From the NCBI GenBank assembly GCA_014377155.1, contig JACMQD010000449.1, positions 1 through 8,005 on the forward strand: 8,005 nucleotides of DNA, written 5' to 3'. Below the pieces are notes generated by a model, which worked only from the letters and a program-made list of their open reading frames with translations, had not been told where the DNA came from and made no database searches. This DNA is from Herminiimonas sp. (GTDB taxonomy: Bacteria; Pseudomonadota; Gammaproteobacteria; Burkholderiales; Burkholderiaceae). Shown here piece by piece: positions 1 through 5,500 of this stretch; the stretch's first letter is position 1; every line of letters begins with the position of its first letter. Both the position numbers and the translations under genes were made by a program.

Positions 1-150
1 GAAGTCATCTCGGCCCAGCTCGGACCGTCGGTGGCTAAAGATCCGTTCGTGTCCTTCAAGTTCAAGGGCGGCGTTAAAGGCGACAAGGTCGTCGTGACGT
101 GGACTGACAACAAAGGTGACAAACGAACCGACGAAGCCGTCATCGCCTGA
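1..150 (+). CDS. soxZ: SoxZ, thiosulfate oxidation carrier subunit (3' end only)
   Basis: Only the last 49 codons and the TGA stop are present; the start lies before the window. The visible residues include SVAKDPFVSFKFKGG, then GDKVVVTWTDNKGD and RTDEAVIA, which match the C-terminal beta-sandwich end of SoxZ as I know it. SoxZ pairs with SoxY in the periplasm. The SoxYZ heterodimer carries the sulfur intermediates, bound to a SoxY cysteine, between the SoxAX, SoxB and SoxCD enzymes during thiosulfate oxidation. SoxZ itself is exported with SoxY and needs no signal peptide; that end is not visible here. The next gene starts 38 bases downstream on the same strand, so they are probably one transcript. 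Recognition is from memory of the family motif, not a search. Confidence 0.88.
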   Translation, partial: EVISAQLGPSVAKDPFVSFKFKGGVKGDKVVVTWTDNKGDKRTDEAVIA

Positions 151-188
151 TTTCAAATTTATAATTTTAATATCGCAACGGGATCATC

Positions 189-632
189 ATGCGTCAGTCA
201 TTTTTCAAATTGTTTGCCGGCAGCATGATCGCTTTGGCGCTGTTCAGTGGTTCGGCTGTTCCGGCCGCTGCTGCCGAGGTCACCAAAGTGGTCTATCACA
301 TGGTCGACGGTATCGATCAGGCGGCGCGTGGCCTGGGTAACATTCGCAATCATCTGCGCGAGGAGCCCGATACCAAGATCGTGGTGGTCGCGCACGGTGA
401 AGGCATTACTTTCTTGCTGGAAGGGGCTAAGGATCGCAACGGCAAGCCATTCGATGCGGCCGTCGCCGCGCTGGCTTCGCAAGGGGTCGAATTCAGGGTC
501 TGCAATAACACGCTGGAAGCGCGCAATATTCCCGCTTCCAAACTGGTATTGGAAGCCAAGGTGGTGCCGGCCGGCGTGGTCGAGATCGCCAACCTCCAGG
601 CAAAACAGCATTTCGCTTACCTGCGACCGTAA
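189..632 (+). CDS. Secreted DsrE-family protein
   Basis: A 147-residue protein. Residues 1-29 form a signal peptide: a basic start (MRQSFFK), a hydrophobic core and an AAA-A end before Glu30, so it should be periplasmic. The mature part has the DsrE-like alternating strand/helix pattern: KVVYHMVDG near 33-41, KIVVVAHGEGITFLLEGA near 63-80, and VEFRVCNNTL near 100-109. This last segment holds the only cysteine, Cys105, at the place where DsrE/TusD-type proteins carry a sulfur-accepting cysteine. Such proteins bind or relay sulfane sulfur; a role beside the Sox carrier is inferred from position. The ATG at 189 is preferred because it gives the complete signal peptide. The ribosome site is weak (ACGGGA, 173-178 region). 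A TATAAT at 160-165 in the AT-rich gap has no good -35 partner. Family call is good; substrate is unknown. Confidence 0.82.
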   Translation: MRQSFFKLFAGSMIALALFSGSAVPAAAAEVTKVVYHMVDGIDQAARGLGNIRNHLREEPDTKIVVVAHGEGITFLLEGAKDRNGKPFDAAVAALASQGVEFRVCNNTLEARNIPASKLVLEAKVVPAGVVEIANLQAKQHFAYLRP

Positions 633-640
633 CTTGGTGC

Positions 641-694
641 GTCACGCATGACGCCTCAGATGACCATGTCACGCATGACGCATCCGATGACTAT
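641..694 (+). repeat. 27-bp tandem repeat, two copies, with dyad core
   Basis: Two adjacent 27-base units (641-667 and 668-694) match at 24 of 27 positions by eye. Both begin with the identical 14-mer GTCACGCATGACGC. Each core is a dyad, GTCA-CGCA-TGAC. In the first copy it extends to GCGTCA (639-644) and TGACGC (649-654), perfect 6-base arms around a 4-base spacer. The second copy runs into the TATAAT at 692-697. It fits a pair of operator sites for the thioredoxin gene downstream. The binding protein is not known. Confidence 0.75.
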
Positions 695-697
695 AAT
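692..697 (+). promoter_or_regulatory. Likely -10 box of the TlpA-type thioredoxin gene
   Basis: A perfect TATAAT sits 34 bases before the ATG at 732. No good -35 exists: at spacers of 16-18 bases the best hexamer, GTCACG at 668-673, matches TTGACA at only three positions. That place is occupied by the second copy of the tandem repeat, which would suit an activated promoter. The expected transcript start is near 704, leaving a short pyrimidine-rich leader without a clear Shine-Dalgarno sequence. Confidence 0.55.
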
Positions 698-731
698 GGG
701 GACATCCTTCCTCACCTGATTCCCAGTCCCC

Positions 732-1256
732 ATGCAACCATCTGCAGCTCCCCGCCCCCGGCGCCCTCTGGCAAAAATCATCGTGGTGCTCGCCGTACTG
801 GCCGTCGCGGTATTCGGCTATCTGTCGCTCTGGGCCGCGAAGCCGGCGCCCGATGTGGTCTTTACCGCACTCGATGGGGAAAAGGTCGCGCTTAAAAGCT
901 TGCGCGGCAAGGTCGTGATGGTCAATTTTTGGGCTACCAGTTGCGTTACCTGCGTCAAGGAAATGCCGCAGATGGCGGAGACCTACACCAAGTACAAGGG
1001 CCAGGGGCTGGACTTCGTTGCCGTAGCGATGAGCTACGACCCGCCGAATTACGTGCTCAATTTTGCGCAAACCCGCAAACTCCCTTTCAAGGTTGCACTT
1101 GATCCGCAGGATTCGTTGGCGAAGGCATTCGGTGACGTGAAGTTGACGCCGACCACGTTCGTCATCGACAAGAACGGCGCGATCATCAAGCGCTATGTCG
1201 GTGAGCCGGTCTTTTCAGAATTGCATCAGTTGCTTGAAAAAGCCTTGGCGGCCTGA
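732..1256 (+). CDS. Membrane-anchored TlpA-type thiol-disulfide oxidoreductase
   Basis: A 174-residue protein. After a basic, proline-rich start (residues 1-12) a single hydrophobic segment at about 13-35 anchors it in the inner membrane with the catalytic domain in the periplasm. The thioredoxin fold follows: KVVMVNFWATSC at 60-71, active-site cysteines Cys71 and Cys74 in the motif C-V-T-C, and the cis-proline loop TPTTFVID with Pro140. Length and layout fit the TlpA/ResA/AhpC-TSA group, which reduces or oxidises cysteine pairs in exported proteins, for example in cytochrome c maturation. The dipeptide Val-Thr instead of Pro-Pro or Glu-Pro between the cysteines will affect redox potential. 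Closeness to soxZ suggests a SoxW/SoxS-like task of keeping Sox thiols reduced, but that is inference. It has its own promoter. The ATG at 732 lacks a clear ribosome site. Confidence 0.87.
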   Translation: MQPSAAPRPRRPLAKIIVVLAVLAVAVFGYLSLWAAKPAPDVVFTALDGEKVALKSLRGKVVMVNFWATSCVTCVKEMPQMAETYTKYKGQGLDFVAVAMSYDPPNYVLNFAQTRKLPFKVALDPQDSLAKAFGDVKLTPTTFVIDKNGAIIKRYVGEPVFSELHQLLEKALAA

Positions 1257-1310
1257 GTCCCATTGGTGCTGAAGTAATTTCCCGGCACCCTAGTAGAACT
1301 ACCATGCTAG

Positions 1311-1338
1311 TTGACATGGGTTGCAATTGGTCTATCTT
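1311..1338 (+). promoter_or_regulatory. Probable sigma-70 promoter of the PHB depolymerase gene
   Basis: A perfect TTGACA at 1311-1316 is followed after 16 bases by TATCTT at 1333-1338, which matches four of six -10 positions. The predicted start near 1345 gives a leader of about 54 bases to the ATG at 1399. This is by eye only. Confidence 0.5.
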
Positions 1339-1343
1339 CGTTA

Positions 1344-1373
1344 CAGCTGCCTCATAAAAATCACGGCAGACTG
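1344..1373 (+). other. Possible 5' leader hairpin
   Basis: CAGCTGCC (1344-1351) can pair with GGCAG (1365-1369) and CTG (1371-1373), an eight-pair stem with one bulged A and a 13-base loop. It lies just after the predicted transcript start of the depolymerase gene. It is followed by A-rich, not T-rich, sequence, so it is not a terminator in this direction. It may only stabilise the message, or be chance. Confidence 0.3.
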
Positions 1374-1398
1374 ATAAAAAAACATAACGGAGACAGAC

Positions 1399-2616
1399 AT
1401 GGCATTTACCCAATCAACTGCCACCAGGCTCGCCCTGGCGGTCGGTGGCGCACTACTCACGTCGTCCGCATTCGCGGTCGTGGTCACCCTTCCGAAGTAC
1501 AACGTCAATTTTGCAGATGTGTCGGTTTCGGGGATTTCATCCGGCGGCTACATGGCGGCGCAAATGCATGTCGCCTATTCCAAGACCATCAAGAAGGGCG
1601 CGGGCATCATTGCCGGTGGTCCGGTCTACTGCTCGCAAGGAAACGTCGGTATCGCGACCGGCCCCTGCATGGCCGATACCGCCTCGCGCAATGTGCCGTA
1701 TCTGGTCTCCACAGTCAATACCTGGTCCGGCAATGGCTATATCGATCCGACCTCGAACCTTGCCGCATCCAAGGTCTACCTGTTTTCCGGCACGATCGAT
1801 TCGACAGTACGCCAACCCGTCATGAACGACCTGAAATCGATGTATCAAAACTGGGTCGGCTCCGCCAATATCACGTACAAGAACAACCTCGCCGCTGAAC
1901 ATTCGCTGCCCACTGACTACTATGGCAGCGCCTGCAGCTATAACGGTGGCGCTTACATCAACAACTGCAACTTCGATGCCGCCGGTGAAATCCTGAAATG
2001 GATCCATGGCGCACTCAATGCCAAGAATCCCGGCACGCTGAGCGGCAGCTTCGTCAATTTCAATCAAAAATCCTTCTGGGGCAATGCCGACCCGACCGCG
2101 CACGGCATGGCCAACGACGGCTGGGCGTACGTGCCGGCAAACTGCGCCGCAGGCCAGTCATGCAAGCTGCATGTCGCCTTCCATGGCTGCAAGCAGAATG
2201 TCGCCACGGTCGGTTCGCAGTTTTATCAAAATACCGGCTACAACCGCTGGGCCGATACCAACAACATGATCGTGCTGTATCCACAAGCGACTGCCACCTT
2301 CGCCAATCCGAACGGCTGCTGGGACTGGTTCGGTTATGACGACGTCAATTTTCCCGGCAAGAGCGGCGGCCAGATGGTTGCCATCAAGACCATGATCGAC
2401 CGCATCGCCAGTGGCAGCAGCAGTGCACCATTCACCTGTTCGCAAGCGTATGACAGCAATTACTGGCATGTCTATTACGGCCGTGCCTATGCGTCGGGCG
2501 GTAATGCCTATGCGGTGAACTCCAACCAGTATCTCGGCTATTACTCGACCGGCGCTTACACCAGCGTACGCAAGACCTCGTCCGGGTATTACGCCTACGG
2601 CAGTTGTCCTGCCTGA
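1399..2616 (+). CDS. Secreted PHB depolymerase (esterase), N-terminal lipase box type
   Basis: A 405-residue exported enzyme expected to hydrolyse the ester bonds of poly(3-hydroxybutyrate) or similar polyesters outside the cell. Residues 1-26 are a signal peptide ending SAFA. The lipase box G-I-S-S-G is at 45-49 with nucleophile Ser47, near the start of the catalytic domain. This matches the circularly permuted 'type 2' PHB depolymerases such as that of Penicillium funiculosum. Asp134 (SGTIDSTV) and His168 (AAEHSLPTDY) lie at spacings that fit the triad of that family. HGCKQN at 262-267 and CWDWFGYDD at 307-315 are further family signatures. A Gly/Ser linker at about 338-343 leads to a tyrosine-rich C-terminal module (345-405) bounded by Cys347 and Cys403, perhaps for binding polymer. 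The start is supported by AACGGAGA five bases before the ATG. A feruloyl-esterase-like substrate cannot be excluded. Confidence 0.88.
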   Translation: MAFTQSTATRLALAVGGALLTSSAFAVVVTLPKYNVNFADVSVSGISSGGYMAAQMHVAYSKTIKKGAGIIAGGPVYCSQGNVGIATGPCMADTASRNVPYLVSTVNTWSGNGYIDPTSNLAASKVYLFSGTIDSTVRQPVMNDLKSMYQNWVGSANITYKNNLAAEHSLPTDYYGSACSYNGGAYINNCNFDAAGEILKWIHGALNAKNPGTLSGSFVNFNQKSFWGNADPTAHGMANDGWAYVPANCAAGQSCKLHVAFHGCKQNVATVGSQFYQNTGYNRWADTNNMIVLYPQATATFANPNGCWDWFGYDDVNFPGKSGGQMVAIKTMIDRIASGSSSAPFTCSQAYDSNYWHVYYGRAYASGGNAYAVNSNQYLGYYSTGAYTSVRKTSSGYYAYGSCPA

Positions 2617-2658
2617 ACCTGAGGTAGCTGTTCGGGGGCCGCGTTCGGATATACACTG

Positions 2659-3681
2659 ATGGCGGCCCGACTACCCGATTACTCCATGTTCTTACGCTTT
2701 GTTTTACTCGGCTTGCATGCGCTGCTATGGCAGGCGTTGCCCACCTTCGCCGAAAGTTGCGACAATCCCGCTCCCAGCGGGGTCACCCATAGCGCCATCG
2801 CTGCGGCGGCCAGCCGCGAACACCGCGAATTCGGTGGCCATGTGATTCATCAGGACGGTACGCTCTGGAAATTCGGCACTGTCGAATCCGCCTCCGACTC
2901 GCTGCGCAATCCCGATACCGGCAACGAAGAGGAAGACCGATTCGGCCGCGTGGCGTGGCGGCGGGTATGGTCGTATTGGCAGGCGCTGGAGCGCCACGCC
3001 GCCGGTGAAGCGCTGTCGCGCAAAGTGTTGTATCTTCCGGGCCTGCTGGAGAATGCCGACAGCGTCGGCCGCCTGCGTGAAATCGACATGCGTACCCTGC
3101 TGAGCGAAAACCAGGTCAACGATCCGGCCATTCGCGCGGCATTGGCGCAAGCGGCGGTACGCGCCGCGATCAACGATGCGGCCTGGTCGGCGGCCTTCAT
3201 CGCGTACGTGATGGACGCGGCACAGCTCAGCAATCAGCAGTTTCGCTATTCTGCGGCACATGCGTTCTACATCCAGCGCGCGTTTCAGGCGCCACCGGAC
3301 TATGCATTTCGCGCATGCGACCCGCGCACCACGACGCCCAGACCCGGCGACCTGCTGTGCTACTCACGCGGCACGTCACCGTTGAAAAATTTCGATGACT
3401 GGAAAGACGCGGTCAACGATGCCGGTTTTGCCGTTGCTTCGCATTGCGACGTGGTGATCGAGGTCGACCTGGCTGCGAATAAAATGGACACCGTAGGTGG
3501 CAACGTCCTGCAGTCGGTTACGCGGCGTACATTGAAACTGGATGCGGCAAATCGGCTGTCGCGCACTCATCATCCCGACGCCAGTCCAGCCCCTCCGTCA
3601 CAGCCCTGTGCAATCGGCAAGGCATGCACGCGTGAGAATTTTAATCTGCAATACTGGAGCGTGCTGCTGCAGCTCAAGTGA
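2659..3681 (+). CDS. Secreted DUF2272-domain protein, CHAP/NlpC-P60-like but lacking the cysteine
   Basis: A 340-residue protein that I assign to DUF2272 (uncharacterised) from its motifs: AAWSAAFIAYVMDAA at 174-188, AAHAFYI at 199-205, PGDLLCYSR at 229-237, SHCDVVIEVD at 261-270 and TVGGNVLQSV at 278-287. The same order (W-C-A-A-F, G-D-hydrophobic, G-H-hydrophobic, G-G-N) occurs in CHAP/NlpC-P60 cysteine peptidases. Here the cysteine position is Ser177; His262 fits the histidine position. An enzyme, a serine-based variant or a binding protein are all possible. Residues 10-31 form a signal sequence ending TFA. Met10 (ATG at 2686) gives a more typical signal peptide than Met1, and neither start has a clear ribosome site, so the true start may be 2686. 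It follows the depolymerase gene by 42 bases with no visible terminator, so they may be cotranscribed. It ends with TGATAA, a double stop. Confidence 0.75.
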   Translation: MAARLPDYSMFLRFVLLGLHALLWQALPTFAESCDNPAPSGVTHSAIAAAASREHREFGGHVIHQDGTLWKFGTVESASDSLRNPDTGNEEEDRFGRVAWRRVWSYWQALERHAAGEALSRKVLYLPGLLENADSVGRLREIDMRTLLSENQVNDPAIRAALAQAAVRAAINDAAWSAAFIAYVMDAAQLSNQQFRYSAAHAFYIQRAFQAPPDYAFRACDPRTTTPRPGDLLCYSRGTSPLKNFDDWKDAVNDAGFAVASHCDVVIEVDLAANKMDTVGGNVLQSVTRRTLKLDAANRLSRTHHPDASPAPPSQPCAIGKACTRENFNLQYWSVLLQLK

Positions 3682-3750
3682 TAACTCTTCGTATCGCATT
3701 GCACCGCATCGTACGAGGAAGCGGCTCCGGCAGCAGGTCTCAAAAATCTG
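3682..3750. other. Convergent junction, no terminator recognised
   Basis: The plus-strand DUF2272 gene and the minus-strand barrel remnant meet here. TCGTA (3689-3693) and TACGA (3712-3716) are inverted, but there is no stable stem with a T-run, so I cannot call an intrinsic terminator on either strand. Confidence 0.3.
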
Positions 3751-3990
3751 TCAGAACCGGTATCCCAGCCCGAAGAAGATCACATCGCTGTCGCCGCTGC
3801 AACGCGTATCAGCGCGGTTTCAGATCGATCGTCCTGTCCAATCCGGGTTGATGACATACGCCGCCGTGACCGACACCAGCGCGGCAACGCGTGATGCCGT
3901 TTCGCCATCGGCATCGGGTGCTTTGCGCGAAGCGAAGTACAGCCCCGGTCCGACGCCGACCGAAACGCGCAGCATAAGCGACATGGCGGC
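3751..3990 (-). pseudogene. 3' remnant of an outer-membrane beta-barrel protein gene
   Basis: One minus-strand frame reads VSVGVGPGLYFASRK (about 3969-3925), then VAALVSVTAAYVINPDWTGRSI, then a TGA stop (complement of 3820-3822), and goes on in the same frame through NRADTRC to SGDSDVIFFGLGYRF and a stop at 3751-3753. The ending with alternating hydrophobic and aromatic residues and a terminal Phe is the usual signature of outer-membrane beta-barrels recognised by the Bam machinery. The interrupted spot reads I-stop-N-R, where relatives often have W-N-R, so a TGG to TGA change is the simplest explanation. Upstream, the frame is closed by TAG (complement of 3991-3993) and the DNA becomes AT-rich and non-coding. 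The first half or more of the barrel is therefore missing. The exact barrel family (OmpW/OmpA-like) is uncertain. An ATG at 3984 could only give a peptide of about 54 residues. Confidence 0.6.
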
Positions 3991-3993
3991 CTA

Positions 3994-4090
3994 CCGTTGA
4001 AAGCTCAGTCCAGCTTGATTGGATGATCAAATCAGCAACGAGTTTTTTGTTATTTCATCATTGGAATAAAAAAATCCCCTGCCGACCTGT
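3994..4090. other. AT-rich spacer between the barrel remnant and the lipoprotein gene
   Basis: The stretch is AT-rich with an A7 run near 4069-4075, read as T7 on the minus strand downstream of the lipoprotein gene and preceded there by GGGGA. No convincing stem precedes that T-run, so a terminator is possible but unproven. The minus-strand frame of the barrel remnant is closed here by TAG and TGA, consistent with lost 5' coding sequence. Confidence 0.35.
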
Positions 4091-4288
4091 TCATCGTTGC
4101 GCTAAATCAATTTTAGCGCGCAGCATTTCGTCGTCGTAATCACGTTTCTGTTCTTCGGTCAGCCGTTTGGCGACGATCGTGATTTTGGGGATGGTTTCAT
4201 CGATGCTGCTGAGCGTGGGGTCAGGCCGCGAACAACCGGCAGTGAGGGTCGCAAGACAGGTTACAACGATCAGGCAGGCTGATTTCAT
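4091..4288 (-). CDS. Small lipoprotein of unknown function
   Basis: A 65-residue protein. It begins MKSACLIVVTCLATLTAGC: a lysine, a hydrophobic core and a lipobox L-T-A-G-C with the lipidated Cys19. The mature part is therefore about 47 residues. It is rich in charged residues (EEQKRDYDDEMLRAKIDLAQR at the end), likely a short amphipathic helix. Ser20-Arg21 follow the Cys, with no Asp at position +2, so by the Lol rule of enteric bacteria it would go to the outer membrane; whether that rule holds here is not certain. The ATG is supported by GGAG seven bases upstream (complement of 4296-4299). It stands alone: the decayed porin-like gene is downstream and the chemosensory operon ends about 200 bases upstream. 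I do not recognise the family. Confidence 0.7.
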   Translation of the reverse strand: MKSACLIVVTCLATLTAGCSRPDPTLSSIDETIPKITIVAKRLTEEQKRDYDDEMLRAKIDLAQR

Positions 4289-4433
4289 GCGGGGGCTCCG
4301 GTGAGGTGGCGATCTTTCGATCGGACACGAAGCCTAGCATTGCATTGTTACCGTAATATTAAGTGTTGAATATTGTTGAAGCCTACGACCTTTTCGTCAG
4401 CCATGCTTCGGCAGCCGGTGCTGCTCGATCGTA
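4289..4433. other. Intergenic region with AT-rich stretch and short repeats
   Basis: This gap should hold the promoter of the lipoprotein gene (read leftward), but I cannot fix -10 and -35 boxes with confidence. About 4340-4380 is AT-rich. It contains the direct repeat TGTTGAA at 4364-4370 and 4374-4380, a 10-base period. CGATC (4310-4314) and GATCG (4319-4323) form a five-base inverted repeat in the lipoprotein leader. GCAGC (4411-4415) and GCTGC (4420-4424) form another small one. No gene is seen. Confidence 0.4.
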
Positions 4434-4454
4434 ATCGGCATATGGTATGCCGAT
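4434..4454. repeat. Perfect 9-base inverted repeat after the chemosensory operon
   Basis: ATCGGCATA (4434-4442) and TATGCCGAT (4446-4454) are perfect inverted copies around a 3-base loop. The element lies 33 bases past the stop of the CheW-like gene. It could be the transcript-end hairpin of that operon, but no T-run follows on the minus strand, so a classical intrinsic terminator is not shown. A protein-binding site is the other reading. Confidence 0.45.
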
Positions 4455-4486
4455 CTTCTCTGAAAATCCTGCAATAACGCTTTGCT

Positions 4487-5017
4487 CTATCCGTGATAGG
4501 ACCGGAACAGACGCGCGGTATCAAGAATCGGCACCGCAAGACGCGCATGCTGCACGCACGATAACGACAGAAGCGGCCAGATATCGCTGTCTGCCGGCAG
4601 GGCGCACCAGGCGTCGTCACCGACTTCAACGGTCTCGGGCAATGCTGTCAGGGCCAGGGCGCCGTGTTCGAGCGGATTGCCCGGCGCGCGCTGGTAGGCG
4701 ACTACCAGCGCATAACGCGGCGGCCCGAGAGCGGGTGTTTCCTGATAGGCGCGTAACAGCGTATCGACGTTGATGACCGGCAGGTGGCATTCCTGCCACG
4801 CCAGTAATCCGCAGCCATAGTAGGCACTGCCGGGAACTGCGATGATCGCGGGATGTTCGATCAGTTCCAGCGTGGTATGCGTCGGCAGGGCGACATAGTA
4901 GCCCGGGGCGTATTCAAGCAGGCGCGCGGTGGCCTTTGGCGCGAGCGTGGCAACGACCTCGCTACGCGATCGGTGCGACAGGAAACCCGACATGACTGCT
5001 GGCTGATGCATGTTCAT
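4487..5017 (-). CDS. CheW-like adaptor protein (ChpC-like)
   Basis: A 176-residue cytoplasmic protein with one CheW-like domain. YYVALPTHTTLELIEHP at 40-56 resembles the first CheW strand pair, and GCGLLAWQECHLPVINVDTLL at 68-88 matches the conserved CheW signature (G-hydrophobic-W/R-G-x-x-L-P-hydrophobic-D). RYALVVAYQR and the C-terminal LAVPILDTARLF complete the fold. CheW proteins couple chemoreceptors to the CheA kinase. Its place after a ChpA-like kinase is like that of chpC in the Pseudomonas pil-chp cluster, so type IV pilus signalling is a reasonable inference. An ATG start at 5017 is chosen, although the frame stays open further upstream. That start overlaps the previous stop as ATGA and has a strong GAGGAG ribosome site, which indicates translational coupling. 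It is the last gene of the operon. Confidence 0.82.
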   Translation of the reverse strand: MNMHQPAVMSGFLSHRSRSEVVATLAPKATARLLEYAPGYYVALPTHTTLELIEHPAIIAVPGSAYYGCGLLAWQECHLPVINVDTLLRAYQETPALGPPRYALVVAYQRAPGNPLEHGALALTALPETVEVGDDAWCALPADSDIWPLLSLSCVQHARLAVPILDTARLFRSYHG

Positions 5018-5481
5018 GCGTAACTCCTCGACGTGAACGCGTAGGTCCGCAGCCGCTGGGCCGTGGACAGGAAGGCAATCTCGCCATCGTGATCGACGAA
5101 GCAGTCGACCGGCGTATAGGGCGCCATCAGGACCGCCGGCACTGGTCGGGGGCGGAGCTCGACGTCGATCAACACCTTGATGTCGTTCCAGCACCAGCCG
5201 AGATCATCATCGTCGTCGCCCAGTGTCGTGAGCACGAAGCGATCTACCGGACACTGTGGCAACAGTGTCATCTGCGCCGACAACGCCGCAAAGCGCCGAT
5301 GCGCCGGGTCGTTTGCCTGCCGCAGCATGCCGGCAGCGTCGGACGCCTGGAGCGGGCTCGCCAGATATTCTGCGGCGCCTACTTCATGCCGGGGTAGCAG
5401 CAGGCGCAGCGAATCGGCACGTAGCAGCACGTAGTTGCCGCGCAGCGCGGGTGTCGATGCAGAGACGGAATTCGAAGCCAT
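5014..5481 (-). CDS. Uncharacterised protein in the chemosensory operon, possibly a degenerate CheW-like domain
   Basis: A 155-residue soluble protein without signal peptide or membrane segment. I do not recognise a family with confidence. NYVLLRADSLRLLLPRHEVGAAEYL at 16-40 looks like the first CheW strands. RFVLTTLG at 81-88, DLGWCWNDIKVLIDVEL at 93-109 and VDCFVDHDGEIAFLSTAQRLR at 125-145 could be the second CheW subdomain, but the G-x-x-x-P signature is missing. Residues 89-93 are five aspartates in a row. The ATG at 5481, 19 bases after the kinase stop, is preferred because upstream in-frame ATGs lie inside the kinase gene; the ribosome site (AGAAAG region) is weak. It occupies the slot where Pseudomonas has the methylesterase chpB, but it is not a methylesterase. 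Coupled by four bases to the CheW-like gene. Most likely a scaffold or regulator of the kinase. Confidence 0.68.
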   Translation of the reverse strand: MASNSVSASTPALRGNYVLLRADSLRLLLPRHEVGAAEYLASPLQASDAAGMLRQANDPAHRRFAALSAQMTLLPQCPVDRFVLTTLGDDDDDLGWCWNDIKVLIDVELRPRPVPAVLMAPYTPVDCFVDHDGEIAFLSTAQRLRTYAFTSRSYA

Positions 5482-5500
5482 GGACGTGCTTTCTGAAAGG

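Noticed and set aside
160..165. TATAAT between soxZ and the DsrE-like gene as a promoter
   Set aside because: No matching -35 lies 16-18 bases upstream and the gap is only 38 bases of AT-rich sequence, so cotranscription is more likely.
1290..1310. CTAG repeats and a GTAG-AA-CTAC dyad before the depolymerase promoter
   Set aside because: The arms are only four bases long and can easily occur by chance.
1537..2103. Long minus-strand open frame inside the depolymerase gene
   Set aside because: It is a shadow of the GC-rich coding strand; the plus-strand protein has a signal peptide, lipase box and complete triad.
3809..4030. Minus-strand open frame of 73 codons in the spacer
   Set aside because: It is Arg-rich with no recognisable motif and overlaps, in another frame, the barrel remnant whose C-terminal signature is convincing.
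4064..4085. T-run on the minus strand as intrinsic terminator of the lipoprotein gene
   Set aside because: No stable stem could be built immediately before the T-run.
5018..5194. Upstream extension of the CheW-like gene
   Set aside because: This part lies inside the preceding gene in another frame, is Arg/Pro-rich without CheW similarity, and the ATG at 5017 has a strong ribosome site and an ATGA overlap.
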